Source: Alphaproteobacteria bacterium (GTDB taxonomy: Bacteria; Pseudomonadota; Alphaproteobacteria; JANQMY01). From it: a stretch of DNA of 49,845 nucleotides. The DNA is taken from the NCBI GenBank assembly GCA_028279895.1, contig JANQMY010000043.1, forward strand, positions 1 to 49,845. Reading direction: 5' to 3'. Below, piece by piece: positions 24,112-33,441 of the stretch. The notes under the pieces were generated by a model. It was not told the origin of the DNA and ran no database searches. It saw only the letters and a list, made by a program, of their open reading frames with translations. Every line of letters starts with the position of its first letter. The first letter of the stretch is position 1. A program made the position numbers and the translations under genes.

Positions 24112-25347
24112 ATGGAGGATAATGTCTCCAATAACTCGACGGAAGAGCGACAAATTAGAGATGACGTCGAATGGGAGCTTGAGGTCGCAGATAACGTATT
24201 TGGTCTCTCCCTTGAAAACAAAGACTGTGAGGCGCTCGAAGAACTAACAACCGCCTTGATAAAAAAGCCTAACAGCATATTTCTGAGATGGAAGCGAGCA
24301 GAATACTACTTTCGACTAAAGGAATTCATCGCTGCTGAACAAGATTGTAATCATCTCATCTCTATTTCTAATAATTCGTTCACCAGCTTATTCGCGGAAA
24401 TTTTTGCGCTCAGAGCGCAATGCAGAATTAGGTACAATTATATAGAAGATGCGATAAACGATTATACGCAAGCTATCGATCTAGAAAGCAGACCAGGGGA
24501 AAAAACTGAGTTGTATGCGGAACGCTGTCAACTGCTTAATTTTATGGGCCGATATATTGATGCACAGCAGGGGTTAGACGAACTCACTTCCTCTGAAGAT
24601 TTTGTAGAGTGGACGATACCTCTACTGTTTTGTCAGAGCACGCTGTATGAGTCAGAAGGCTTGTTCTACGACGCATTGAACGTATTAGACGAGATAGTCG
24701 ACAATCTGTCAGATGTACAGGACGGGGGTTGGGCTCCAGCAAAAACAAACGCTTTTTTGTCTCGGGCCCGGGTAAAGAGAAAGCTTGGTCAATATTCTTC
24801 AGCAGAGCTTGATATTGAATTTGTCGAACAAAGTGATGCTCCAAAATGGTGGTCGGCTATAGAGTTAGCTCGGATTAGCATACAGCAGAGAGACTTCTCT
24901 AGTGCTTGGCAACATTACTTCAATGCTGATGAAGCCATTAACAATGTTCACCCAGGACTGCGAGCAACGTTTGGACAGTACTATGATCCAGCCTATGTTC
25001 ATCTTCTCAAAGCGGAGATTCACGAAAGGTTAGGTGAATATGAGGAAGCAATTCAAGCAGCTAATGAAGCTTTGGAGATATGCCCACATTTGGCCGAGGC
25101 TCATTATAGAAAGGTTGCGGCGATAAATATGAGCTATGGTCCTGAGGAAGCGTTAGCTATCTTGTCGAACAGGCGTTTTTCATTTGAAATCGATCAAAAT
25201 TACAAATTTTTGCAAGCTTCTCTGCTGCAGCAAGTTGGGGATCAGGCAAGATTCGCTTCAGCTATAGACGAGATAATTGTGAAGCATCCTTCTTCGATTC
25301 ATGCCGCTTTTTTTGATATTGTGAGAGACGCGAGTTTTCATCATTGA
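24112..25347 (+). CDS. TPR-repeat protein 1 of 3
   Basis: The 411-residue protein is built of tetratricopeptide-like helical pairs almost throughout; clear repeats are at about 45-80 (FLRWKRAEYYFRLKEFIAAEQD), 95-125 and 305-335 (LLKAEIHERLGEYEEAIQAANE). TPR arrays bind other proteins. No catalytic domain or signal peptide. ATG at 24112 is preferred over GTG at 24103, because GCAGGAG lies 9 bases upstream of it. The gene is markedly AT-richer than the mob genes and the chromosome. It begins a three-gene TPR operon. Confidence 0.75.
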   Translation: MEDNVSNNSTEERQIRDDVEWELEVADNVFGLSLENKDCEALEELTTALIKKPNSIFLRWKRAEYYFRLKEFIAAEQDCNHLISISNNSFTSLFAEIFALRAQCRIRYNYIEDAINDYTQAIDLESRPGEKTELYAERCQLLNFMGRYIDAQQGLDELTSSEDFVEWTIPLLFCQSTLYESEGLFYDALNVLDEIVDNLSDVQDGGWAPAKTNAFLSRARVKRKLGQYSSAELDIEFVEQSDAPKWWSAIELARISIQQRDFSSAWQHYFNADEAINNVHPGLRATFGQYYDPAYVHLLKAEIHERLGEYEEAIQAANEALEICPHLAEAHYRKVAAINMSYGPEEALAILSNRRFSFEIDQNYKFLQASLLQQVGDQARFASAIDEIIVKHPSSIHAAFFDIVRDASFHH

Positions 25348-25368
25348 AAGCCAGTCTTCGGGTAAAAA

Positions 25369-26571
25369 GTGGCGCATCTCGTACCGATTACACACACGTT
25401 CATTATCGATGCGGCAGAGTTATGGAAAGATGACGAGCCAATAAAGGCGCTCGATAAACTGACAGAAGGAATTTGCTACCTTCCGAATGCGGCCGCCCTC
25501 TTTGTTGTGAGGGGTATGTTTTACGAGGATTTAAACTTAGTTTTCGCTGCACTCCAAGACTTCACAACGGCCAGTGTAAGTAACTCCCGGCTCTATGACG
25601 CTCATTATGGAATGGGAAGATGTTTACAGAAACTTGGAAAGCTGGAGGAAGCGATAGCATCCTATGGAAAATTCAATCAAGAAAGCACGATCCTGTTTAA
25701 GGATATCCTCCCAACAGCAAGGTTAGAAGCACTAAGACTTATGCTTCTTCTGGCACCCGAAGGCTTCTCGAGTGACGAATTTAACATCTTGAGGGCTCAA
25801 GTGAATCAGGGGACTGATCAGTTACATAGATTAGTTCAATATCATTTCTTGAGAGCGCAAGGCTTGGAGTATGAAATAGAAGCATTCAACATTTTGGACG
25901 ACATAATTAATGAGCTGCCCTCGCCTGCTCAGTCTCCTATTGGCCGTGAAGCACGTTTATGGAGAGCGCATGAATTTATAGTACAAAACAAAATTCGAGA
26001 AGCTTGGCAAGATGTAGACATAGTCCTCACTGAGATTTCAAATGATCCTGTCGCTTTGCTTATACGTTCAGCTGCTTATTTTCGTATGGGAATGGTAAAG
26101 GAAGGAGAGAATGACCATTCCAAAGCCAATACCATCAGGTCGGTTGATAGGACAGGAAGTCCAACATTGGGCCCCCGATATGGATTGGAATCAATGGCGG
26201 AGTTGGCATGCCTTGTTTACCGAAATTGGATTGAGTTCGATACCAAACTGGATCCTTGCGGCTATGTGGACGTTGAGAAAAATCCTTTCCTAATTAGTGC
26301 ATTTTGTATGGAGGCTGCATATGCCTACACGCACGAAGGGCCAAGACAAGCTATAGAATTACTGAGTAGAGCTGAGTATTTTCGTGACGACCCTCCATTT
26401 AACGACATTTTGATTATGTTGGACGGAAACGAAGATTCTCAACTATCGGCGATCGGGGCACTACGGCGGTTAATAGATCAGCATCCACCATACCTTAGCG
26501 GTGTTTGGTGCGAACTCATGACACCAGTCTCGCACATACTTCAGACATCAACCATGTCGGCGCAAGCATGA
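25369..26571 (+). CDS. TPR-repeat protein 2 of 3
   Basis: The 400-residue protein resembles its upstream neighbour in build but is not an obvious copy: TPR-like helices at about 15-45, 70-105 (HYGMGRCLQKLGKLEEAIASYGKF) and 205-245. It starts with GTG, 21 bases after the previous stop, with a weak ribosome-binding site, and its stop overlaps the next start as ATGA. No enzyme domain was seen. Confidence 0.75.
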   Translation: MAHLVPITHTFIIDAAELWKDDEPIKALDKLTEGICYLPNAAALFVVRGMFYEDLNLVFAALQDFTTASVSNSRLYDAHYGMGRCLQKLGKLEEAIASYGKFNQESTILFKDILPTARLEALRLMLLLAPEGFSSDEFNILRAQVNQGTDQLHRLVQYHFLRAQGLEYEIEAFNILDDIINELPSPAQSPIGREARLWRAHEFIVQNKIREAWQDVDIVLTEISNDPVALLIRSAAYFRMGMVKEGENDHSKANTIRSVDRTGSPTLGPRYGLESMAELACLVYRNWIEFDTKLDPCGYVDVEKNPFLISAFCMEAAYAYTHEGPRQAIELLSRAEYFRDDPPFNDILIMLDGNEDSQLSAIGALRRLIDQHPPYLSGVWCELMTPVSHILQTSTMSAQA

Positions 26572-27797
26572 AGAACAATACTCTTCGAAAAAAAGATATT
26601 GTTCGTATCGAGAAGCAAATTACGCGTCTCTCCAAGGAGGTTCTCGACCGCGATCAATACTATTGGCCTGCGTACGTTCAAAGAGGAATATGGTTTCTCG
26701 ACATCGGCTCAAGTGATGACGCCTTGGAGGACTTTCATTTCCTGTCACAAAATTTTCCGGGCGAACCCAGATGGAAAATTTTGATGGGTGTTGCGGCATA
26801 TCAGAATGGTGAGCGACGCGAGGCAATCACCCACTTCAAAAAAGCTCGAGACACCAAAACAGAGTGGTCGGCTTTGTCTCATTTTCTTGTAGCGCATACA
26901 CTATTTGAACTTGGCCGATACAATCTATCGAAGAGATGTGCGCTACGAGCACATAATCGAGATCCACAAAATACCGATATTTCAGATCTCATCAATTCTA
27001 TTGGTAACGAGGGCCGAAAACAGAGAGTCAAATCTGCGATTACAAGCTCGCTTGGAAACATCATTCCTCTATCTTCGAGAGTTAGAGAATCACTTATTAC
27101 ATATGCGCAAGAAATAAGAGAATTTGACGCGGATGGCCAAAAACCTGTAAAAGAGAGGTATACGGAGAGTGTTGGCCCTGGAATCAATAACGATACCGGC
27201 GCCTCTACAAACGAGTTGAGTGATAGTAATGAATTAAGGGACGGAGCATATAAATCAGCGGCTCAGGGGGAAGCAGACCTTGAGCAACCAGCATCTGTCA
27301 ATGACATTCCTTTACATATCGTTCGAGCTGTCCAACGGGCTCGACAGGAGTTAACGGACCTCAGTTCCGAAGAACTGCAAATTGCCGGGGAACTTTTAAA
27401 AGATCCAACCTCCGTGCAATTTGCAGTTCAAGACCCAGCCACCCTCAATTTTCCTAAGAGCTTTAAACCAGCGAAATGGGGAGAAAGCGGCATACGTGAT
27501 TTAGGTAAGCTGGATCAGTGGTTCGAAGAGAATTATCCCAGATTTATTCGTATGGGCATTCCTCGTTTTCGACTGTTTGAAATAGACCCGACAATGGAAA
27601 ACGCGTTTGAAAACTACAAAAGAAAGTTCGGACATCTACCCGAGAACATATTCTTTCCTACCAAACCCGAATTGAATCAGTGGCGATTGGACTTGTGCCG
27701 CGAAGGAAAGCTTGAATTATCGGAATCAGAAAAGTTCAGTCTCATCAGGGCAGAAGCTGGTCGAAAAAAGATGATAAACATTCCACGCCCCTATTAA
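26568..27797 (+). CDS. TPR-repeat protein 3 of 3, with a distinct C-terminal domain
   Basis: The 409-residue product starts MKNNTLRKKDI at the ATGA overlap. Residues 15-140 carry TPR-like pairs. A low-complexity linker (about 190-240) follows, then a C-terminal part of about 140 residues with many aromatic residues (KWGESGIRDLGKLDQWFEEN... FRLFEIDPTMENAF...) that is not TPR and that I do not recognise. This domain is the most likely place for a specific activity in the three-gene set. Confidence 0.75.
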   Translation: MKNNTLRKKDIVRIEKQITRLSKEVLDRDQYYWPAYVQRGIWFLDIGSSDDALEDFHFLSQNFPGEPRWKILMGVAAYQNGERREAITHFKKARDTKTEWSALSHFLVAHTLFELGRYNLSKRCALRAHNRDPQNTDISDLINSIGNEGRKQRVKSAITSSLGNIIPLSSRVRESLITYAQEIREFDADGQKPVKERYTESVGPGINNDTGASTNELSDSNELRDGAYKSAAQGEADLEQPASVNDIPLHIVRAVQRARQELTDLSSEELQIAGELLKDPTSVQFAVQDPATLNFPKSFKPAKWGESGIRDLGKLDQWFEENYPRFIRMGIPRFRLFEIDPTMENAFENYKRKFGHLPENIFFPTKPELNQWRLDLCREGKLELSESEKFSLIRAEAGRKKMINIPRPY

Positions 27798-27819
27798 CGG
27801 AAAAATATATATAAATCCG

Positions 27820-27849
27820 TTGACAGTGTGTTGTAGACGAGACAGTATA
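27820..27849 (+). promoter_or_regulatory. Putative promoter of the 27966 methyltransferase gene
   Basis: A perfect TTGACA lies at 27820-27825, with CAGTAT (17-bp spacer) or AGTATA (18-bp spacer) as a poor -10. It stands in the 168-base gap between the TPR operon and the methyltransferase gene. Confidence 0.4.
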
Positions 27850-27965
27850 CGTCCGACACCGAATATCCATTGGTTCTCAAACCGTTAGGCCCCAGAAATC
27901 ATTGAGAGAGTCCATCTCCATGAACGGGTGAGGTGTGTTTTATCGAAGGGTTAGTGGAGGTCAGG

Positions 27966-28736
27966 ATGACTATTCGTAAAATCCAGAACAGCTTTCGGCC
28001 GTTGGAACTCAACTACATGCTTGAAATTCCTAATTCAAATATCGGGTCTAACCGCCCGCCGATCATTTTGAAAAGCGATGCCGACGTTTACGCATCCACT
28101 CTGGTTGGTGAAATCTTCGAAGACACGGTCTGGGAGCTTAATCCAGCAGGAAAGGCAGTTCTGGATGTAGGTTGCGGCGAGGGTAACATTGCAATTACCG
28201 CCGCACTGAGGGGCGCTTCCGTCACCGCCGTAGATCTCAACGAAAATGCCGTCAAGACTACACGAGACAACGCCATCAGAAACGGCGTCAATGTGCATGC
28301 TTTGGTTTCAGACGGGTTTTCGGCCATCGGAAACGGCCGTTTCGACCTCATTGTCGCAAATTGCTGTCAAATGCCCCAGCACTTGAGCAGTGAGCAGAAT
28401 GCTCCCATTCGCGATGATGGAGAGAGCGGTCTGAAGTTTCTGAATGATGTCATCCGACAGGCGCATGGATATCTGAAACCGGGCGGTAAGCTTTTGGTGT
28501 GGACATTTTCGCTCGCCGATATGGAGGGCACAAAACGGCTAATCCGAGAGCACTGGGACATCATAAAAGTCATCGATACTTTCGAATATTGTGTGCGTTC
28601 GCTCGACGGTATCAATCACTACCCTGCCATTGGCAACTATGGAGACCGTGCGCGCGCCGGGCAGGTCACCGATGTGAACGACCGAATTTTTGTCAGGGGC
28701 GAGTTGTATCTACTGGAAAATCAACAGCGCACTTAA
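27966..28736 (+). CDS. Class I SAM methyltransferase, HemK/PrmB-like
   Basis: The 256-residue protein has motif I VLDVGCGEGN, then VTAVDLNENAV, and in the motif IV position DLIVANCCQMP. HemK/PrmB-type glutamine methyltransferases and N6-adenine methylases have (N/D)PP(Y/F) there; the change to NCCQ suggests a different substrate or lost specificity. ATG at 27966 is chosen for the GGAGG just upstream; a GTG at 27933 would add 11 residues. It precedes the SprT-like gene by 45 bases. Confidence 0.75.
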   Translation: MTIRKIQNSFRPLELNYMLEIPNSNIGSNRPPIILKSDADVYASTLVGEIFEDTVWELNPAGKAVLDVGCGEGNIAITAALRGASVTAVDLNENAVKTTRDNAIRNGVNVHALVSDGFSAIGNGRFDLIVANCCQMPQHLSSEQNAPIRDDGESGLKFLNDVIRQAHGYLKPGGKLLVWTFSLADMEGTKRLIREHWDIIKVIDTFEYCVRSLDGINHYPAIGNYGDRARAGQVTDVNDRIFVRGELYLLENQQRT

Positions 28737-28781
28737 TGAAGGAGACGGGACCGGAATAACAAGTACGCATGGGGATGTAAG

Positions 28782-29624
28782 GTGGTCGATAGCCCGTCAA
28801 AACCGCTACAGGATCAAACATCACGAAATCGCAGCACAATCAGGCCGCACGAGGCAAGGGCGGGTGATCAAACAGCCGATGATAGCGATTTTGGCCCGTA
28901 CGGGGAAAAACCAACGCTTCAGGTCGCTGCTGAATTCCAGTTCGCCTACGAACAGATTAGAGAACGACTTTTCGGTGGCAAGCTTCCCGAATGCCTGATT
29001 ACAATCTCCAACTCTCCCAGTGTATTCGGACAGTTTATTCCGAGTAGCTATTGCAACGCGTCAGACGACTGGATCGACTGCATTACGCTGAACACCACAT
29101 TCTTTCCGCTGTTTGGTATCCGCGAAGCGCTAAGCACGCTCACTCACGAATGCGTGCACATGAAGCAGTGGCATGACAGCAATGCCAAGAAAAGAAAACG
29201 CCTGCGCGCTTATCACGACAAAGAGTTTGCGGAGATCATGGAGGCGGCTGGCCTAATAACCTCGGTCACCGGAAAGCCCGGCGGTGCCAGGACCGGGCGC
29301 AGCATGATGGAGTACGAAATCCCCGGTGGCCCATTTAGTCTGCTGGCGGATGAGCTTCTCGAAAACGGATTTACGTTTACCTGGGCCTATTTACACGGCA
29401 TTCGGATCGTCCGGAACCCCGCGCAAGATACCGGAACGGAGACGGCGCGCCCGCGTCCAATCCCGCAAAAACCGAAGCGAAAGCGCGAGCGCATTAAACA
29501 CACTTGTTCAAATTGCGGGATCAGCGTTTGGGGCCCGCGAAGAGCGGAAGTGGCTTGCCTCACCTGCAACCCGGTGCTGAGGACGCCGATCATTCCGATG
29601 ATAAAGGCGAACCATGACGATTGA
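28782..29624 (+). CDS. SprT-like zinc metalloprotease-fold protein with C-terminal zinc ribbon
   Basis: The 280-residue protein has a SprT-like domain (about 48-160) with the HECVH motif at 122-126 and a probable third ligand in YHDKEF (His145). A C-terminal zinc ribbon, with CSNC and CLTC pairs, is at about 245-266. SprT/Spartan-type proteases cut DNA-protein crosslinks; bacterial plasmid versions are poorly known. A role in handling relaxase- or recombinase-bound DNA is an appealing guess only. The GTG start at 28782 is uncertain, since the first 40 residues look unstructured. Confidence 0.8.
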   Translation: MVDSPSKPLQDQTSRNRSTIRPHEARAGDQTADDSDFGPYGEKPTLQVAAEFQFAYEQIRERLFGGKLPECLITISNSPSVFGQFIPSSYCNASDDWIDCITLNTTFFPLFGIREALSTLTHECVHMKQWHDSNAKKRKRLRAYHDKEFAEIMEAAGLITSVTGKPGGARTGRSMMEYEIPGGPFSLLADELLENGFTFTWAYLHGIRIVRNPAQDTGTETARPRPIPQKPKRKRERIKHTCSNCGISVWGPRRAEVACLTCNPVLRTPIIPMIKANHDD

Positions 29625-29991
29625 ACCAGACAAGAGACCAGAACGCAGAAAGCCGATCATGATCCGCTACGATGAGGATCCTGAACAAGCCATATTGTTT
29701 ATCGAAGACCCGGAGAATGTTCAAACCCTGCGTGAGTATTTGTGCGAATACACCGATGGGCACAATATCAAACTCACCGAATTGGCGCTTGGTATGCGCC
29801 GCCGCGCCGTTCGATGGTCGCATCAGGATTTTGAAGACTACTTCCCGAAGGAAATCAGCGTCTACAATATTAAGGATTTCAAGAGCGGGGCGTCACCGTT
29901 GACTATCGACAGGCGCTTACTGGTCCATGTGTATCTCTGGGTGTCATGCCTCTCATACAGGATTTATTGCAGGGGCTATTCCTCCGATTAA
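29614..29991 (+). CDS. Hypothetical protein overlapping the SprT-like gene
   Basis: A 125-residue protein starting MTIEPDKRPERRK, with an acidic N-terminal half and a hydrophobic C-terminus (LLVHVYLWVSCLSYRIY). No family recognised. It overlaps the preceding gene by 11 bases, so it is probably translated with it. Confidence 0.5.
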   Translation: MTIEPDKRPERRKPIMIRYDEDPEQAILFIEDPENVQTLREYLCEYTDGHNIKLTELALGMRRRAVRWSHQDFEDYFPKEISVYNIKDFKSGASPLTIDRRLLVHVYLWVSCLSYRIYCRGYSSD

Positions 29992-30098
29992 CTTCTTCTC
30001 TCATCCGGTTCTCCTCCCAGACTCCTCTGAATTCCTCCTATCGACATGACAGAGTCGGTTTGCGCAATCGGGCGCAATCAATCAAACAGGAGAGCATC

Positions 30099-30197
30099 AT
30101 GGAACGTGGAGCTTGGGAAGAAATCGTATTGGGCCAGCAGGGCATTTGCACAGGAACTCTTTGGAACTCTGTGGGCCTGCAAAGCTCAATTAAATAA
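30099..30197 (+). CDS. Very short ORF behind a strong ribosome-binding site
   Basis: ATG at 30099 follows AACAGGAGAGC (30085-30095), the same 11-base string found before two other genes nearby, and encodes 32 residues (MERGAWEEIVLGQQG...). It could be a small protein or a leader peptide. Only the ribosome-binding site supports it. Confidence 0.35.
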   Translation: MERGAWEEIVLGQQGICTGTLWNSVGLQSSIK

Positions 30198-30259
30198 CGA
30201 TTTCTCACGGCATTGCCCTGCCGTCCTTGTGGCGGCGGGGTCTTTTGCAAGGGTCCAAG

Positions 30260-30721
30260 ATGAATACGGACGATTTCAAGGAACGGCGTGCACTGCCTCC
30301 CTTTGGCCAAGTTGAAGCGAGGGAAGGACCATCCCCATCAGACTATGCCGAAATGCAGATTGATCTCGGTCTTGAGCGCGACCCCTGGATCATCCGTGCA
30401 CGCATGACACCGCAGGCGCAAATGAAGATGGATGTCATTTTAGAAACGGGCATTGAACGCATGGAATTTAAGCGGATTGAACAAATTGATAGCCGTGAGG
30501 AACGGATCGCCAATGAAATGAAATCAATTCAGGAGATGTTGGCAGAGTCTCACTTGAACGCTGACCGCGAAACCTTGCGGCGCGAAGCAATAGGCAATGT
30601 CAACAAAATGGAGAACCGGGAACTGGCGGTCATTCGCCGGGAAACCCGCGTTCAGTTAGACCGTCATGAACGGCGCCTCCTCGGGAATGAGCGCGAACAT
30701 ACAAACAGGAGAGCACGGTAA
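30260..30721 (+). CDS. Hypothetical helical protein, probable transfer accessory
   Basis: The 153-residue protein (MNTDDFKERRALPPFG...) is charged and mainly coiled coil after residue 55. A TTG 33 bases upstream would extend it; ATG at 30260 is preferred on codon grounds. Its TAA shares one base with the next start (TAATG at 30719-30723), so the next small gene is probably translated by coupling. It belongs to the block leading to the coupling protein. Confidence 0.6.
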   Translation: MNTDDFKERRALPPFGQVEAREGPSPSDYAEMQIDLGLERDPWIIRARMTPQAQMKMDVILETGIERMEFKRIEQIDSREERIANEMKSIQEMLAESHLNADRETLRREAIGNVNKMENRELAVIRRETRVQLDRHERRLLGNEREHTNRRAR

Positions 30722-30864
30722 TGAAGTGTGCAGAGTCGAGGTGCCATCGGTGTGGCCGCATTAAAGACAATGGAGGCTGCATGCCTCCTTGGCCAATAGA
30801 AATCCATTGGCCTGATCCGTGGACGGATTTCTGCCGCTGTATCAGGTCAGATATTTCGTACTAG
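30721..30864 (+). CDS. Cysteine-rich miniprotein, 47 residues
   Basis: The product starts MKCAESRCHRCGR and has six cysteines (3, 8, 11, 20, 38, 40), enough for one zinc site. It has its own ribosome-binding site (AACAGGAGAGC at 30704-30714) and overlaps the upstream stop by one base. No family recognised. Confidence 0.5.
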   Translation: MKCAESRCHRCGRIKDNGGCMPPWPIEIHWPDPWTDFCRCIRSDISY

Positions 30865-30992
30865 AAAATTTGAATGGTCACTGATTAGGCGGTCAGGGCC
30901 GACCTCAACAACCGAAACCGAACATTGCGCCGGGTCGTCACAGGCGCAAACGCTACCGGTCTGCTTACCGGAGTGAACAGGAGAGCTTTACC

Positions 30993-32990
30993 TTGTCATC
31001 CAGTGTCGGAGAAAAACACCCGCTTCCGAATTTCTGGCCACTCTATGGCTCGGTGTTCGCGTTCTTTGCGTTTCACACATGGCCCCAAGCGGGCGGATAT
31101 TTCGCCTGGTATGTGTTGTCAGGCTTTTTGACACTGATCGCACTCGGAAGTGCTTTAAAAACCATTGATGCGTTGCGCCGCGACTACATGCGCCGGAAAC
31201 TATACGCACAAGCCCGGCAATCGTCAGGCGTGTTTGGCTCGGCACGTTTCTCAAATGTATCAGAGCTCAAAGAAGCAAAAATGCTCGACCCCTCCGGCCC
31301 GATGTTCCTTGGTCTCAGTCATCATGGATTACCAGTTTTTTTGCCGCGTCAGTATCACTTAGCAGTCCAGGCGCCTCCGGGTAGTGGCAAGACTAGCCGA
31401 CTCGTAGGCGCGGGCATCATGCATGCAGCGAGGACTGGTAGAAGTTGCTTCGTGTCGGATTGCAAGGAGGAACTGGCTCACCTATGGGCTCCCGAATTGC
31501 GCAGGCTCGGGTACAGGGTCGTTATTAACAACCCCGCACGACTGGATTCTTTTCCTCATGATGGAGATGCAAATCCGTTTCAGGTACTGGTGGACCATGT
31601 GGCCGACCTCAGTCCGGACTCTCAAAGCGAAGTGATGGTGATTGCTGAAGGGCTGGCCCGTTCGCTTATCCCGGAGATCAAAAGCGACAAGGATTTCTTC
31701 CGCGCCATGGACAGAGATGCGCTGGTGTTTGCATCCGTTGCACTTGCTGGATTCACGGTTGACCAATGCTATCCAAGTCAAATCTACCTGACACTGAAGG
31801 ACGAAAACCGCTTTGCCGACCTGTGTCACCGCGCCATGGAAAAGCCTGACATTTTGAGCGGAGAGTTGATGGCGTATGCCTCTAGTTTCTTAGCAAAGAA
31901 AGAGCAGAACCCGGAGCATTACGAGGGTGCGCTGAGCGGTTCGTCCAATGCCCTGTCGGTCTTTAAACCTTCAAGCAAACTTGGCAGCGTGGGTGCCAGC
32001 AATGATTTTGATCCGGTAAGCATGCGCGATCCGGACAAGCCGCCTGTGATTGTGTTCGACGTCATGCCTGCCGATAAGCTGAAGGTCTATGGCAAAGCAA
32101 TGGGCCTCATTCAGACATCGCGTTTGCACGCCGTGAAGCGCGTGCGCGGGAGAGACATTGTTTGGTTCGCAGACGAGGCGTCCAACAGTCCCATTCCCAG
32201 TGTTGTTGAAGAAATCGAACTCGCGCGCGGATTCGGAATTACGATGACCCTATTCTACCAGTCCTGGTCATCCATGGAACGCGTGTACGGCAAGGAACAG
32301 GCGGAAAGTATCCGGGCCAGTTCCGTGGAAATCTATATGGCGGTTGGAAACTTGAAAACTGCCGAGGAAATTTCCAAACGCTTTGGGGACCATACCGTCA
32401 AGACCAACAGCCAGTCATTCGACGAACACGGCAAACCGGGTCAAAACTTCTCAGAGGCAAAACAGGCTTTTTTGCCTATCGATGAAGTGTTGTCCATGCC
32501 TAAAGGTTGGGCTGTAGCCTTTATGCCGGATCTACGGCCCGTCAGTCTGGAAACAATTCCCTGGTTTGAAATGCAGCCGTTCAAATCGGTTGCAGGCGAA
32601 AACCCTCTGGAACAGCATCCACCGTCAAAGATCACCCGATTGACTTTTGAATACGGCAAGGATGCCTCGGAACTTGGACCGCCGCGTATCCCCGATATGG
32701 AACAGCGTGCCGCCCGCGCTGCGAAGGCTGAGCAGGTCAAAACAGCCCCCGTTCACGTGCCGCTCGTCCCGATGCGTTCACTGACGTGGATTCCGATTTT
32801 AATTGCATGCGGGTTGTTTATACAAATTTCCGGCACGCCCCATGTGTTGTTTGAATACGAAATCCGCGCGAACAAAAACGCTGTTCATGCCTGCACCTAT
32901 GTCGGCCTCTCTGGCATCCGGCCACTGAGTATCGTTGGTGAATGCCCGGCGATTAAATTCGTGACCTACCAGCCGGAGGGTTACGGATGA
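30993..32990 (+). CDS. traG: VirD4/TraG-type coupling protein
   Basis: Type IV coupling ATPases bring the relaxase-DNA complex to the mating channel. The 665-residue protein has two N-terminal membrane segments (about 17-30 and 36-53), Walker A APPGSGKTS at 127-135 and Walker B IVWFADE at 389-395, and a late membrane-like segment (WIPILIACGLFIQI) near the C-terminus, which is unusual for the family. It starts at TTG, set by AACAGGAGAGC 7 bases upstream. Its stop overlaps the next start (ATGA). Confidence 0.92.
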   Translation: MSSSVGEKHPLPNFWPLYGSVFAFFAFHTWPQAGGYFAWYVLSGFLTLIALGSALKTIDALRRDYMRRKLYAQARQSSGVFGSARFSNVSELKEAKMLDPSGPMFLGLSHHGLPVFLPRQYHLAVQAPPGSGKTSRLVGAGIMHAARTGRSCFVSDCKEELAHLWAPELRRLGYRVVINNPARLDSFPHDGDANPFQVLVDHVADLSPDSQSEVMVIAEGLARSLIPEIKSDKDFFRAMDRDALVFASVALAGFTVDQCYPSQIYLTLKDENRFADLCHRAMEKPDILSGELMAYASSFLAKKEQNPEHYEGALSGSSNALSVFKPSSKLGSVGASNDFDPVSMRDPDKPPVIVFDVMPADKLKVYGKAMGLIQTSRLHAVKRVRGRDIVWFADEASNSPIPSVVEEIELARGFGITMTLFYQSWSSMERVYGKEQAESIRASSVEIYMAVGNLKTAEEISKRFGDHTVKTNSQSFDEHGKPGQNFSEAKQAFLPIDEVLSMPKGWAVAFMPDLRPVSLETIPWFEMQPFKSVAGENPLEQHPPSKITRLTFEYGKDASELGPPRIPDMEQRAARAAKAEQVKTAPVHVPLVPMRSLTWIPILIACGLFIQISGTPHVLFEYEIRANKNAVHACTYVGLSGIRPLSIVGECPAIKFVTYQPEGYG

Positions 32991-33421
32991 GCACGGACTA
33001 TCAGTTCCGCCCTGACTTAAAGAACAAGGCCAAGGCGCCCTTCGATCGCATTGCAAGCCGCTCATTGCCGCAAACGCCGCGCACACAAATGCGAACGCGT
33101 GTGAATGACGCCATCGAAAAACGCGCCGCTCAAACACGGCGGACACTTCGCGCCCACCTGGAGAAAATGAAACCGCAATGGATAGCGCGTGAAGAGGGCC
33201 GTCTTCGGCGGACCAATTCCATGCGCATGGCGCATGCTCGCAACAGCGGCCCAAAACCACCCTATGGCGTTTCTAATGCCGAGCAGTCTCATTCTCAAAG
33301 CGTGCGCGAAAAGGCGCGGGCCAATGTCACCCGCCGCAGTGAAAGCCGCATGCGGCAACTTGATTCAATTGAACGGCGCATGAAGCGCGACTTAACGCGG
33401 TCGCAACGCCGCTCGCGGTAA
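32987..33421 (+). CDS. Small basic protein after traG
   Basis: The 144-residue product is extremely rich in Arg, Lys, Ser and Gln and predicted helical, with no hydrophobic core. It probably binds nucleic acid. It overlaps traG by 4 bases (ATGA), which suggests a role in DNA transfer. No family recognised. Confidence 0.65.
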   Translation: MSTDYQFRPDLKNKAKAPFDRIASRSLPQTPRTQMRTRVNDAIEKRAAQTRRTLRAHLEKMKPQWIAREEGRLRRTNSMRMAHARNSGPKPPYGVSNAEQSHSQSVREKARANVTRRSESRMRQLDSIERRMKRDLTRSQRRSR

Positions 33422-33441
33422 CGGACGAAAGGAATACAGAG

